A stretch of DNA of 64,000 nt, taken from positions 182,855 through 246,854 of the forward strand of contig JADJOA010000008.1 in assembly GCA_016714005.1 (NCBI GenBank), in the 5' to 3' direction. The notes under the pieces were generated by a model. It was not told the DNA's origin and did no database searches. It saw only the letters and a program-made list of their open reading frames with translations. The translations under genes and the position numbers were made by a program. Shown piece by piece: positions 1-10,013 of this stretch. The first letter of the stretch is position 1; every line of letters begins with the position of its first letter. Source of the DNA: Bacteroidota bacterium (lineage in GTDB: Bacteria > Bacteroidota > Bacteroidia > AKYH767-A > OLB10).

Positions 1-832
1 TCCACATACTCCAAATGATCAACACTCACAGCTTCTGCCTGCACACCAGCTTGCACACCGCCCGATAAACTTAGCTGGTTGGCATGTACTTTCGGTTTCA
101 TCCCATGTTTTTTGCCGGCTTCTAAAATGCGAATAGTTTGTGCAGGAGTAAAATAATTCCGTTCGCAAAACACATCACAGTAGTCGGCTAATTTTTCCTG
201 TTCAATGACAGGCATCATCTCGTTAATTAAAACATCAATATACTTTTCAGGTGTTGATTTATATTCTTGTGGAAAAGCATGTGCACCCAAAAAAGTTGCT
301 TTAACAGGCACAGGTAAATTTTCTTTCAGCTTTTTTATGACGCGCAGCATTTTCAATTCGCCTTCTATGCTCAATCCATAACCGCTTTTAATTTCAATAG
401 CGCCTGTTCCCTGTGCAATACATTCGTTGATTCTTGCAAGTGCAGCATTGTAAAGCTCATCTTCTGTTGCGGCATTTAATTTTTTAGCAGAATTTAAAAT
501 TCCGCCACCACGCAATGCAATTTCCTCATAACTCAAACCATTAATGCGGTCAACATACTCCGCTTCGCGCGAGCCTGCATACACTATATGTGTGTGCGAA
601 TCACAAAAAGCAGGTAGCACAAATTTTCCTGCGCAATTAACTTCCTCAATATAATTCAAGCTTTCCTTTTTTAAATCAGTCATTGAACCAAACGATTCAA
701 TAACACCTTTATTCATTAAAAGAAAAGCATTTTCAATTGAAGGAAAAATTTTCATATCCGCCCCTGCAACTTTTTCAACCAAGTATCACGAATTCCGAAG
801 AGCGATTTTATATTGATGAGTAAAACTGACAT
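1..832 (-). CDS. hutI: Imidazolonepropionase, C-terminus beyond window, frameshifted near start
   Basis: This is the third enzyme of histidine degradation, a cytoplasmic metal-dependent amidohydrolase that opens imidazolone propionate to N-formimino-glutamate. The visible part carries the metal-binding CDSHTHIVYAGSREAEY stretch, GTGAIEIKSGYGL and FLGAHAFP, all typical of HutI. The C-terminal third runs off base 1. The first codons (ATG at 832, reading MSVLLINIKSLFGIRDT) match the usual HutI N-terminus but lie in a different frame from the rest (LVEKVAGADMKIF...), with the shift near 783. A shorter in-frame start is ATG at 755. The other hut gene seen, hutH, is about 37 kb away on the same strand, so the two are not in one operon. 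Confidence 0.93.
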
Positions 833-865
833 TGGGCTCTAAAGTAAGGAATGTTGGAAAAGCAG

Positions 866-1272
866 TTAATAAAACTCTAACTCTTTAACGGGATCCCAAA
901 AAATGTTTAAAAAATTTTTAACCTGATCGTTCTCCACTTTTATTTTTTCTTTTTCGAGCCTCCGCTGCATTTCTGTTGGCGATCCAAAATGTAATTTCCG
1001 GTAAGCAACCCTGCACTATTTACTACGCGGTGTGCAGGTACAGCGGGTTTTGCATTATGTGCTGCATTCATTGCCCAGCCTACCATACGTGCAGAGCCCT
1101 TGCTTCCTAAATAAGCGGCAATGGCACCATAACTTGTTACCCGCCCTTTGGGTATGAGCCTTACCACCTGGTAAACTTTTTCAAAAAAAGAAATATCGTC
1201 TTTTGCAGGAGGAGTAGTTAATTTCTTTGAACAAATTTTTGACTTAGATTTATTTGATTTTTTTAAAGGCAT
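866..1272 (-). CDS. Alkyltransferase-like protein (MGMT-family DNA-binding domain, no acceptor Cys), frameshifted
   Basis: This is a small protein of the O6-alkylguanine-DNA methyltransferase C-terminal family. Visible family blocks are FFEKVYQVVRLIPKGRVTSY, GAIAAYLGSKGSARMVGWAM and the active-site segment VPAHRVVNSAGLLTG. The acceptor Cys of the methyltransferase motif PCHR is Ala here (PAHR). In known alkyltransferase-like (ATL) proteins this loss turns the enzyme into a damage sensor that binds O6-alkylguanine and recruits nucleotide excision repair. A frameshift near 990 hides the true C-terminus. In the next frame it continues HFGSPTEMQRRLEKEKIKVE and ends at 866 after WDPVKELEFY, giving a family-length protein. 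The N-terminus is Lys-rich. Confidence 0.88.
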
Positions 1273-1287
1273 AGAATTACAAACAAA

Positions 1288-1968
1288 CTAATCATTCAAT
1301 AATTCTGATTTGTAAATAGAAAACATTTCATCGGACGGGTTGCCATTTATTTTTCCTGCTACCCAGCGCTTCGTACAATACAACCCCTTAGTAATTATTT
1401 CCTTTATATTGTATGATATATTATCGGGGGTATAAATTACGTCTGATATCTCACAACTTGAAGTCAAGTAGAAAGAAACTTTAAATTCTGGAGACTTTTT
1501 CAATTTTTTCAATTCAGCAATACTCAAAATTTTCTTAAAATCCTTTGTTAAATTTATATTGCCGCCAATGTATCTTGGAGATTCAGTTATATACGTCCAT
1601 ATCGGTTGGTTTTGGAGGCTAAAAGCAGAATCTGCAAAGTATTCAAATTGGTTTTTACACTTGCTGCAAACAGTCGCAAGTATTGGTTCGAAACTCATTC
1701 CTTTACAGGAAAATTCTATATAGTATTTTCCATGTGGAACCTCTTGAATTGTAATGAAAGAATCTTTTGTAGAAATATTAAATAATACCTTAATGATCCT
1801 ATTGTTTTCTGACTTAAAATAAATAGTATCAAGCGAGAATACAGTAGTAGAATTTGCTTTAGGTGTTATAATTATTGTTTTTTGCCTACTGTCTTGTCCA
1901 TAAAGTATTGATGCGAGACTTAAAATTAATATTACAAGTATCAGTTTGGTCATTTTACAACCTTTCAC
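1288..1968 (-). CDS. Secreted hypothetical protein
   Basis: I do not recognise a named family. The protein has 226 residues with an N-terminal signal peptide (hydrophobic LILVILILSLASILYGQ after MTK). The first ATG is at 1968, and the second Met, MTKL, is an equally good start. The mature part is beta-rich, with a CSKCK pair in the middle. The C-terminal segment, KGLYCTKRWVAGKINGNPSD, faintly resembles the end of TonB C-terminal-like domains seen in Bacteroidota periplasmic proteins, but this is only a resemblance. It starts 6 bases after the yebC stop codon, so the two are probably co-transcribed. Confidence 0.7.
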   Translation of the reverse strand: MKGCKMTKLILVILILSLASILYGQDSRQKTIIITPKANSTTVFSLDTIYFKSENNRIIKVLFNISTKDSFITIQEVPHGKYYIEFSCKGMSFEPILATVCSKCKNQFEYFADSAFSLQNQPIWTYITESPRYIGGNINLTKDFKKILSIAELKKLKKSPEFKVSFYLTSSCEISDVIYTPDNISYNIKEIITKGLYCTKRWVAGKINGNPSDEMFSIYKSELLND

Positions 1969-1974
1969 AGAGTT

Positions 1975-2685
1975 TTACCTCATATTATGATACACATTCT
2001 GCACATCATCATCTTCTTCAAACCTATCTATTAGCGATTGCACTTTTGTTGCCTGCTCTTCGTTTAGTTCATCTACATAGTTAGAAGGTATTCGGGTAAG
2101 TTCGCTGCTCGTAACTTCAATCTTTTTGTCTTCAAGCGCTTTTTGCATAGCACCAAAATCTTCAAACGAAGTATAGACATAAATAAATCCTTCGTCTTCA
2201 AAAACTTCGCTGGCGCCAAAGTCAATCAGTTCTAATTCCAGTTCTTCTACGTTTAATCCGGCAGCAGGAAACTTGAATAAACTCTTACGCTCAAACATAA
2301 ATGATACGGAGCCGCTTGTTCCCAAGTTACCTTCGCCTCTGTTAAAGTGCATGCGTATATTGGCAACGGTGCGGGTGGGATTATCGGTAGCTGTTTCAAC
2401 CAATATGGCAACACCATGTGGGGCATAGCCTTCATAAACTACCTCTTCGTAATCTTTCATGTCTTTAGAAGAGGCACGCTTAATAGCATTCTCAATTCTA
2501 TCCTTAGGCATGTTTAAGCTCTTGGCATTTTGCATTACTGCACGCAACTTGGCATTGTGGTTAGGATCAGGTCCACCGGCTTTTACTGCAATGGCAATAT
2601 CCTTTCCAATGCGCGTAAATGCTTTTGCCATTTTAGCATAGCGCGCAAACATTTTGTGTTTCCTTTTTTCAAATATTCTTCCCAT
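1975..2685 (-). CDS. yebC: YebC/PmpR/TACO1-family regulatory protein
   Basis: This is a cytoplasmic YebC-family protein of 236 residues, the usual length. Members were first described as DNA-binding regulators, and more recently some were linked to translation of proline-rich stretches. Family signatures are visible: the N-terminal block ending KHKMFARYAKMAKAFTRIGK, GGPDPNHNAKLR, the LNMPKDRIENAIKRA helix, EEVVYEGYAPHGVAILVE and TDNPTRTVANIRMHFNRGEG. The reading frame is intact. The secreted protein at 1288-1968 follows it directly. Confidence 0.95.
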   Translation of the reverse strand: MGRIFEKRKHKMFARYAKMAKAFTRIGKDIAIAVKAGGPDPNHNAKLRAVMQNAKSLNMPKDRIENAIKRASSKDMKDYEEVVYEGYAPHGVAILVETATDNPTRTVANIRMHFNRGEGNLGTSGSVSFMFERKSLFKFPAAGLNVEELELELIDFGASEVFEDEGFIYVYTSFEDFGAMQKALEDKKIEVTSSELTRIPSNYVDELNEEQATKVQSLIDRFEEDDDVQNVYHNMR

Positions 2686-2732
2686 TTCAGAAATGATGAA
2701 TTAAGAATTATTAATTATGAACAAAAATATAA

Positions 2733-3196
2733 CTACTCGGTGTACAAGACTTCTACCGAACCATTTAGCGCAACGCTGGCTGCTGTTACGGGGTTACGAA
2801 GTGTTACGTTAAAGTTGGCTTTAAATTTATTATTGGATTTATCGTTTTGTGTAACGGTTAATGTGCCGGGGTTATCATTTGTACTTTCATAACCCAATGC
2901 TAATGCATCGGTGTAAAGGATGTGATTTGTATCTCCTTTAATTACAAAGGTGCCTACCTCGGTGCTGTCAAACTCAAGGGTGAGTGTAGAACCATCATCT
3001 CTAATTCCATTTATGGTAAGCAGTATTGCATTATCGGCAAACAAAGTTTGGTTGGCGCACCAATCACTTCCATTAACGGTTGCTTTAAGTTGATAACCGT
3101 CTAAATCGCATTCATCCTTTTATCTTTTTTGCATGATGCAAATGCAAAACTCATCTTTGCAAAAAACAATGCACACGATATTATTTTGTTACTCAT
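2733..3196 (-). CDS. Small DUF6252-like lipoprotein, frameshifted
   Basis: This is probably a small outer-membrane lipoprotein. The start at 3196 gives MSNKIISCALFFAKMSFAFA followed by SCKKDK, a lipobox-like Cys. A shift near 3110 moves to the frame DECDLDGYQLKATVNGSDW, and the protein then runs on through FADNAILLTINGIRDDGSTL to VEVLYTE. The pattern of a Cys anchor, an A-T-V-N-G-x-x-W strand and a beta-rich body resembles the DUF6252 lipoproteins common in Bacteroidota, whose function is unknown. It sits between yebC and the M13 peptidase on the same strand. Confidence 0.7.
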
Positions 3197-3208
3197 ATAA
3201 ATTATTTA

Positions 3209-5254
3209 TTACCAGATTTCTACTCTTTCATCTTCAGTGCGAAACATGCTTTGTCCTTTGGTTACTTCAAATGCTTTATAGAACTCGGGCATGTTTGATA
3301 ACGGACCCAGCGTTCGAAATTTACCGGGAGAGTGTACATCTACCTTAAGCCTGCGCTTTAATTCGGCATCGCGTATGTTGTTACGCCAGACTTGCGCAAA
3401 CGAAATAAAGAATCGCTGCTCCGGGGTAAATCCGTCAATTGTTTTCTGAGGATTTTTGGCAAGAGCAATTTGCAATGCTGCATAAGCCATAGTTAACCCG
3501 CCAAGGTCTGCTATGTTTTCGCCTTGCGTAAGCTCACCGTTAACTTTCAAATCGTCTAAAGCAACATAGCTACTGTATTGAGCAACTAACTTATCAGCTT
3601 CTGTTCTAAAACGTTTTTTATCCTCGTCTGTCCACCAGTTGCGCAAGTTACCATCTGCATCAAATTGATTACCCTGGTCATCAAAACCATGGGTAATTTC
3701 ATGACCAATTACTGCACCCATAGCACCATAGTTTACGGCATCATCACCATCTGGATAAAAAAACGGAGGCTGCATAATGGCGGCAGGAAATACAATTTCG
3801 TTATAACCCGGATTGTAATATGCGTTAACGGTTTGCGGACTCATTCCCCATTCAGTTTTATCTATTGGTTTACCTAATTTGTTTAAGTTGTAGCGTAATG
3901 CGTAGCGTGCTATAGCTACTGAATTGTCGTAGTAAGAATTTTCGGGTTTAATTTCAAGTGTACTGTAATCTCTCCATTTATCAGGATAAGCAAGTTTGGT
4001 GGTTATTTTTTCGAGTTTAGCAAGAGCGGCTTTTTTGGTTTCAGGAGCCATCCAGGTGCGAGACATGATACGCTCCTTATAGGCAACAATTAAATTGTCA
4101 ACCATTACCTCTACCCGCTTCTTAGCTTCAGGACTAAAATGTTTTTTAACATAAATCTGGCCAAGCAACTCACCCATAGAACCATTAATGGCATCTAATG
4201 TTCTTTTCCAACGTGGTTTCATTTCTTTGGCACCACGCAGCACACCTTCATAAAAATCAAAATCAGCTTTTTCCATTTCTGTGCCCAGCAAATCACCTTT
4301 TGAATTAATTAAATTCCATTTTAAGTAATTTTTTATTTCATTTATTGGTGTCTTTAAGATGATGTAAGTAAGTTTCTCGAAAAACTCTTTTTGCCCAACA
4401 ATTACATTTTGGACACTTACATCTGGATTTAAGCCATAATCATAAAGACTTTTTATATAAATATTCCAATTTAATCCAGGGCTTACAACTTCAAATTCGT
4501 CCAACGAAAGCTTATTGTAGTTTGCTTCAGGATCTCTTAACTCTACTCTAGATTTTGATGCTTCAGCTATTTGTTTTTCTATTTGAAAAATTGAACTTGC
4601 AAGATCATTAGGTTCATTTAATTGTATTAGCTCAAACATTTTAGTAATATGTTCTTTGTAAGCTGTAGTTATTTTAATATTTTCATCATTTTCTTTAAGA
4701 TAGTAGTCCCTGTCAGGCAAACCTAAACCGCCCTGATAAAAACTTAAAATCATTTCTGTTGCTACTTTGTCATCCTGACCAACATACGAATAAAAGAAGG
4801 GTCTTACCCCAATTGAGTTTAAATACGCTAAAAGCGGCATAAGTTCCTCATAATTTCCTAAAGATTCAATCTTCTCAAGCTCATTTTTAATGGGTGTAAT
4901 ACCATTGGAGTTCATCTTTTCCACATCCATAGCAGTTAAATAATAATCGCGTATTTTTTGCTCAGCGCTACCTTGCTTTAAATCCCTCATTCTTTTCAGT
5001 TCTTCAACAATTTCTTTTAATCTGGCTTTAATAGTTTCATCCACAATAGAAAAACTTCCCCAACGGGTTTCTGTGTCAGGTACGGGGTTATTTTTTATCC
5101 ATGTGCCATTTACATATTGATAAAAGTTATCTCCGGGTTTAACAGTTTTATCAAAGTTGGCAAGGTCAACTGGTTTGGTTGGCTGGTTTGCAGAAAAAGA
5201 TGAAAACAGCAAAATACCAATTACTGCCACGGAAAGAAATGTTGTTTGTTTCAT
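3209..5254 (-). CDS. M13-family zinc metallopeptidase (neprilysin/PepO type)
   Basis: This is a secreted or periplasmic zinc endopeptidase of the neprilysin family, 681 residues and full length. It has a signal peptide (TTFLSVAVIGILLFSSFSA). The zinc motif HExxH is at residues 518-522 (GHEITHGFDDQG), the third ligand Glu is in GENIADLGG near residue 579, and the NAYYNPGYNEIVFPAAI block before it is the substrate-binding NAYY/F motif. The protein ends in VEIW, in place of the usual C-x-x-W end of the family. The frame is intact. It is followed downstream by the small lipoprotein gene on the same strand. Confidence 0.95.
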   Translation of the reverse strand: MKQTTFLSVAVIGILLFSSFSANQPTKPVDLANFDKTVKPGDNFYQYVNGTWIKNNPVPDTETRWGSFSIVDETIKARLKEIVEELKRMRDLKQGSAEQKIRDYYLTAMDVEKMNSNGITPIKNELEKIESLGNYEELMPLLAYLNSIGVRPFFYSYVGQDDKVATEMILSFYQGGLGLPDRDYYLKENDENIKITTAYKEHITKMFELIQLNEPNDLASSIFQIEKQIAEASKSRVELRDPEANYNKLSLDEFEVVSPGLNWNIYIKSLYDYGLNPDVSVQNVIVGQKEFFEKLTYIILKTPINEIKNYLKWNLINSKGDLLGTEMEKADFDFYEGVLRGAKEMKPRWKRTLDAINGSMGELLGQIYVKKHFSPEAKKRVEVMVDNLIVAYKERIMSRTWMAPETKKAALAKLEKITTKLAYPDKWRDYSTLEIKPENSYYDNSVAIARYALRYNLNKLGKPIDKTEWGMSPQTVNAYYNPGYNEIVFPAAIMQPPFFYPDGDDAVNYGAMGAVIGHEITHGFDDQGNQFDADGNLRNWWTDEDKKRFRTEADKLVAQYSSYVALDDLKVNGELTQGENIADLGGLTMAYAALQIALAKNPQKTIDGFTPEQRFFISFAQVWRNNIRDAELKRRLKVDVHSPGKFRTLGPLSNMPEFYKAFEVTKGQSMFRTEDERVEIW

Positions 5255-5300
5255 TCTGAAAATTTTTTGAGTGCTTATTTTTGAGTTTGTTTGATTGTTT

Positions 5301-6686
5301 TTACTTTTTCATTTCAGTAAAATATTGATAGAAGTATGGAATGGTTTCAATGCCTTTGTAAAAATTGAACAAGCCGTATTTTTCATTAGGAGAGTGTAGG
5401 TTATCACTATCTAACCCAAACCCAAAGAGAACGGTTTTTAATCCCAATACTTTTTCGAAAAGTGCCACAATAGGAATGCTGCCACCACCGCGTGTAGGTA
5501 TTGGTTTTTTACCAAAAGTTTTTTCCATTGCCTTGCTTGCCGCCATAAAGGGAATAGAATCTGTTGGTGTGATTACCGGCTCCCCACCATGATGTGGTGT
5601 AACGGTTACCTGAACATAATCAGGAGCGATTTTTTTGAAGTGGTCTTCAAACAATTTTGAAATTTCATGCGAGTTTTGGTTTGGCACCAAGCGCATAGAA
5701 ATTTTCGCATTGGCTTTTGACGGCAATACTGTTTTAGCGCCCTCGCCTGTATATCCGCTCCAAATTCCATTTACTTCAAGTGTAGGGCGTATGCCTGTGC
5801 GTTCAATGGTTGTATAACCCCTCTCTCCCCACAGAGCTTTAACGCCTAAATCTTTTTTGTATTCATCATCGCTATGCGGAATTTCTCCAAGAGCCTTTCT
5901 ATCGGCATCAGTTACCGTTGCCACCTTATCGTAAAAGCCTGGTATGGTAATGTGGTTATTTTCATCGTGCATAGATGCTATCATTTTACACAGTATGGTA
6001 GCAGGGTTGGCAACTGCACCGCCATAAACGCCACTATGCAAATCGCGGTTAGGTCCTACAACTTCTACTTCCATATAAGCAAGTCCGCGTAAGCCAACGT
6101 CTATTGATGGCGTATCGTTAGTAACCAGAGCAGTATCTGAAACCAATACAACATCTGCTTTCAGTTTTTCTTTATTACCCTCTAAAAATTTTCCGAGGTT
6201 TGATGAGCCAACCTCTTCCTCACCTTCAATCATAAACTTTATGTTTGCAAGGAAGTGTGTTTGTTTTCATCATGCTTTCAAAGGCTTTACATGCATGTAA
6301 AACTGCCCCTTGTCATCGCAAGCGCCACGCGCATAGATAGCTCCTTCGGGATGTAAATCTGTTTTTTTGATTACTGGCTCAAAGGGTCCGCTGTGCCAAA
6401 GGTTTAATGGGTCAGGGGGTTGTACATCATAATGTCCGTAAACAAGCACGGTAGGTTTTGCAGGGTCAATTATTTTTTCGCCATATACAATGGGGTGACC
6501 TGCAGTTTCGCAAATTTCTGCTTTATCGGCTCCGGCATCTATCAAACTCTTTTTTACAAACTCAGCGGTTTTTACCATATCGGCTTTATGGCGCGAGTCG
6601 GCACTAACTGATGGTATGCGAATGAGATCTAATAGCTCGTTAAGGAAGCGGTCTTTGTTTTGTTGGATGGAGGCTGGGGCTGGCAT
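5301..6686 (-). CDS. M20-family dipeptidase, frameshifted
   Basis: This is a zinc-dependent cytosolic dipeptidase of the M20/ArgE-DapE family. The N-terminal half holds the first metal motif YGHYDVQPPDP (His85, Asp87) and ARGACDDKGQ with the bridging Asp. After a frameshift around 6250-6275 the second half resumes at IKFMIEGEEEVGSSNLGKFL, where the two Glu are the catalytic base and a metal ligand. The lid domain (HSGVYGGAVANP) and the C-terminal metal histidine (FGLDSDNLHSPNEKYGL) follow. Together the halves have the normal length of about 460 residues and keep every key residue, so a sequencing indel is far more likely than a pseudogene. Confidence 0.92.
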
Positions 6687-6848
6687 TGAGGGTGGAGGTT
6701 GGAATTCTGACTTTTTGTGTTTCGGGTTTTCTTGGCCCTTAATACTTTGTACTAATACTATCTGATTATTTTAACTTTAATAAAGATTGTTAATGCGTTT
6801 TGAAAATATATTTAACTTCTTGATTTTAAATTACTAAACATATTAAAC

Positions 6849-7727
6849 TTAAACTGCTGTTGCAATAATTGCCTCTTTATGTATTTTCTTTACCAGGCCT
6901 TGCAGCACTTTGCCCGGACCAGCTTCGGTGAATGTGATAGCACCTTTGGCTAACATGTTTTGTACGGTTTGTGTCCAACGTACCGGAGCTGTTAATTGTG
7001 CTATCAGGTTTTGCTTTATTTGTTCAGGATTGGTGTAAGGCTGCGCATCTACATTTTGATATACAGGGCACAAAGGCGCTTTAAAGTTGGTGTTATTAAT
7101 GGCATCAGCCAATCTAACACGTGCAGGCTCCATTAGTGGTGAGTGAAATGCTCCGCCAACAGGAAGCAACAATGCTCGCTTAGCTCCTGCAGCAGTGCAT
7201 TTTTCGCAGGCTTCTTTTACTGATTCAATACTTCCCGAAATTACAAGCTGCCCGGGACAATTGTAGTTCGCGCATACTACAACGCCATCTATTCCCGCAC
7301 AAATATCTTCCACTACTTTATCATCTAAAGCAAGTATAGCTGCCATAGTTGACGGCTGCAACTCACAGGCATACTGCATAGCGTTGGCACGTTCTATAAC
7401 CAGACGCAAGCCATCTTCAAAACTTAAACTGCCATTGGCAACCAATGCCGAAAACTCTCCTAATGAGTGCCCTGCAACCATATCAGGATTAAAGGAATCT
7501 CTTATGCTTTCAATTACGGCACATGAGTGAATGAATATAGCTGGCTGTGTTACATTTGTTTTTTTCAACTCCTCTTCGGTACCGGCAAACATAAGGTCGG
7601 TAATTTTAAAGCCGATAATAGCATTTGCCGTTTCAAAAATTTGACGGGCTGTAGCCGAACTTTCATAAAGCTCTTTGCCCATGCCGCTAAACTGCGACCC
7701 CTGCCCGGGAAAAATGTATGCGTGCAT
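6849..7727 (-). CDS. fabD: Malonyl-CoA:ACP transacylase
   Basis: FabD loads malonyl groups from CoA onto acyl carrier protein for type II fatty acid synthesis in the cytoplasm. The protein has 292 residues, the normal length. It contains the oxyanion-loop GQGSQ at residues 8-12, the nucleophile motif GHSLGE with Ser88, the substrate Arg in VIERANAM, and the catalytic His in GGAFHSPLM near residue 199. The frame is intact. It stands apart from other fatty acid genes, with about 160 bases to the dipeptidase gene downstream and a long gene-free stretch upstream. Confidence 0.96.
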   Translation of the reverse strand: MHAYIFPGQGSQFSGMGKELYESSATARQIFETANAIIGFKITDLMFAGTEEELKKTNVTQPAIFIHSCAVIESIRDSFNPDMVAGHSLGEFSALVANGSLSFEDGLRLVIERANAMQYACELQPSTMAAILALDDKVVEDICAGIDGVVVCANYNCPGQLVISGSIESVKEACEKCTAAGAKRALLLPVGGAFHSPLMEPARVRLADAINNTNFKAPLCPVYQNVDAQPYTNPEQIKQNLIAQLTAPVRWTQTVQNMLAKGAITFTEAGPGKVLQGLVKKIHKEAIIATAV

Positions 7728-8074
7728 AAATAATTGTTAGGTAATTGGTTTGGAAAAATGAGGGGTAAAGATAAGTTTTTTTAATTCCCTGCCTGCCAAA
7801 AGGAGAGTTTTAGTTCTGAAGTTTAGAGTGGAGTTGAGGGTTGGTGGTTTTAATGCCAACATTGGATAAGAGATTTTATTTGAAATGTGTTATTGAGAAC
7901 GTACAGTCATCCTTTACTCCGTTCAGTAAGATTGCTGAGGAGTAAGCTAAAAGAAAGCTATTTTATGTAAGGTTTTGAATAAGAAAATGGAATAACAGTT
8001 AAGAATTAAAGAATAATGTAACCAACAATTCAAACCGTATTATTTTAGTTTTGCGGGCGTTTAATTTTTACCTC
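7728..8074. other. Gene-free stretch between divergent genes
   Basis: I see no coding sequence, RNA gene or strong hairpin in these 347 bases. They separate fabD (minus) from the beta-barrel gene (plus) and must hold both promoters. The only motif I would point to is TAGTTTTG at 8046-8053, a fit to the Bacteroidota -7 box TAnnTTTG, 21 bases before the ATG at 8075. No clear -33 TTG lies at the usual distance. Confidence 0.4.
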
Positions 8075-8917
8075 ATGTTTAAAAAGTTTTTTTTGATTGC
8101 TTTATTTTTTGCGGGTTACAATTTTGCAGGTGCGCAAACTATTAACGATGAAGCCAAAGAACAGATGCAAATTTGCGATTGTCCGCAGCAAAGCAAAGCC
8201 GGTAAAGGCACATTTTATTTTTTCGGGAGGATATAATTTAGATTGGTTTAGCCGAAGTACTATTCATTTTAAAAGCGACAATGCAGAAAATAATTATGAT
8301 TTTTGTTGCATAAGCTGCGTGCGATAGACAGAGATGGTTTGGATGAACTTTTTACAAGTGATATTACTATACCACAATACAGTTTCAGATTAGGTTATTT
8401 TTTTAACGATAAGCACGATTTAGGTATTGAGATAAATTACGATCATGTTAAATACGTGGTGGTACAAAATCAAAAAGCACATTTAACAGGCATCATTAAT
8501 GAGAAAGCTTATGATCAGGATACGGTTTTAACACCTGGCTTTGTAATGTTTGAGCATACGAATGGCGCAAACTATGCTATGATAAATTTTATGAAGCGGA
8601 ATAACATGTATAAGTCAGCTAACAAGAAGCATTGGCTCGGTTATGTTGTAAAGGCTGGTTTTGGTTTTGTTTATCCGCGCAGCGATACAAAAATTATGGG
8701 CAGCAGAAGAAATGACATTTACCATGTAGCTGGCTATGTCGGAGGAATTGAATCGGGAATAAGATACGATGCATTTAAATATTTCTTTTTTGAAACTACT
8801 TTGAAAGGAGCTTATGCAAAGTATGTTAACGTGAGGTTGGAGGGAGATGGAAGAGGTACGCACGGTTTTTTTTCGCTAGAATATATTGCGCTGTTAGGGT
8901 TTCAGTTTACGCTTTAA
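8075..8917 (+). CDS. Secreted outer-membrane beta-barrel-like protein, two frameshifts
   Basis: The start at 8075 gives MFKKFFLIALFFAGYNFAGA, a clear signal peptide. Three frames must be joined. The first runs to about 8220 (GKGTFYF), the second runs SGGYNLDWFSRSTIHFKS to about 8305, and the third runs LHKLRAIDRDGLDELFTSD to the end. The last part has alternating strands and short turns (FRLGYFFNDKHDLGIEINY, LGYVVKAGFGFVYPR) and ends in ALLGFQFTL with an aromatic before the last residues, as in outer-membrane barrels. The function is unknown. Its stop overlaps the ATG of the next gene (TAATG at 8915), so the two are translationally coupled. Confidence 0.75.
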
Positions 8918-9987
8918 TGACTGGTGATAATCATTATGATTTTATTATTTGTGGACAAGGCATAGCGGGTACGTTGCTTGCATGGAATTTGCTTGAGTCA
9001 GGTAAAAGAGTTTTGATTATTGATGAGGAAAATGTCACATCAAGCAGTCGTGTTGCTGCCGGTATAGTAATACCGGTAACAGGCAGACGCATAGTAAAAA
9101 CATGGATGGCTGAAGAGTGCCTGAAAGAAGCACTCCTCACCTACTCTGCATTAGAAAAATTAACTGGAGAAAGTTTTTACAAAGAGTTGCCCGTTCTCGA
9201 ATTGTTAAATTCAGTAAAACAAAAAAACGATTGGCAGGAAAGAATTACAGATGAAAACATAAGCGCTTATGTTAATGATATTGTGGGTAGAGACGAAATT
9301 CCTACCGGAATTGAAGCAAAGAGCGGAGGTGTGAAACTAAAGTCGTGTTACTGGTTAGACACAAAAAAATTTCTGGCAGCCGTTAGAAAATATTTTATAG
9401 CTGAAAATATTTTGGTGAGTGAAAGGTTTGATATAAATGATGCTGTAGTTACTCAAGATCTAATAACATGTAAAAACTACACCGCTTCAAAAATTATTTT
9501 TTGTACAGGCTACAAAAAAATTTCAGACTGGTTTGAAGATGTTCCTTTTCAGTTTTCTAAAGGGGAAATTTTGACAATAAAATGTGAGGGGTTAACAGAG
9601 GAATACATTATCAATAACGGAATTTTTATGTTGCCTATTGGCAATCATCATTTTAAAGTTGGCTCAACTTATGAATGGAAAAATTTAGATTGCGCACCAA
9701 CCATATCAGGCAAAGAAAAATTAATTGCCGACTTAAAAACATTTTTAAACTTTTCGTTTGAGGTAACAAACCACGAAGCATCAGTTAGACCAACCATAAA
9801 AGAACGCAGACCGGTTATTGGATTGCATCCTATTGCTAAGAATATTGGAATAATGAACGGACTCGGAACAAAAGGAGTTTTGCTTGCACCGTGGTTATCC
9901 AAACATTTTTCCCAACATTTAGTTGCTGGCAATAGTTTAAACGAAGAAGTAGATGTAAATCGCTTTTTATTTCCGCGTAAGATATAA
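8917..9987 (+). CDS. FAD-dependent oxidoreductase of the DAO family
   Basis: This is a flavin-dependent amine/amino-acid oxidase-like enzyme (DAO superfamily, glycine oxidase-like). The N-terminal Rossmann motif CGQGIAGTLLAWNLLESG (Gly13-x-Gly15-x-x-Gly18) is followed by VLIIDEEN with the acidic residue that binds the FAD ribose. The C-terminal part has VRPTIKERRPVIGLHP and a GLGTKGVLLAPWLSKH segment, the usual FAD-contacting end of this family. It has 356 residues in an intact frame. The substrate cannot be told. Its start overlaps the stop of the beta-barrel gene, an unusual pairing of an outer-membrane protein with a flavoenzyme. Confidence 0.85.
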   Translation: MTGDNHYDFIICGQGIAGTLLAWNLLESGKRVLIIDEENVTSSSRVAAGIVIPVTGRRIVKTWMAEECLKEALLTYSALEKLTGESFYKELPVLELLNSVKQKNDWQERITDENISAYVNDIVGRDEIPTGIEAKSGGVKLKSCYWLDTKKFLAAVRKYFIAENILVSERFDINDAVVTQDLITCKNYTASKIIFCTGYKKISDWFEDVPFQFSKGEILTIKCEGLTEEYIINNGIFMLPIGNHHFKVGSTYEWKNLDCAPTISGKEKLIADLKTFLNFSFEVTNHEASVRPTIKERRPVIGLHPIAKNIGIMNGLGTKGVLLAPWLSKHFSQHLVAGNSLNEEVDVNRFLFPRKI

Positions 9988-10013
9988 TCTTATGCTATAA
10001 TCTGAGTTGCCAA

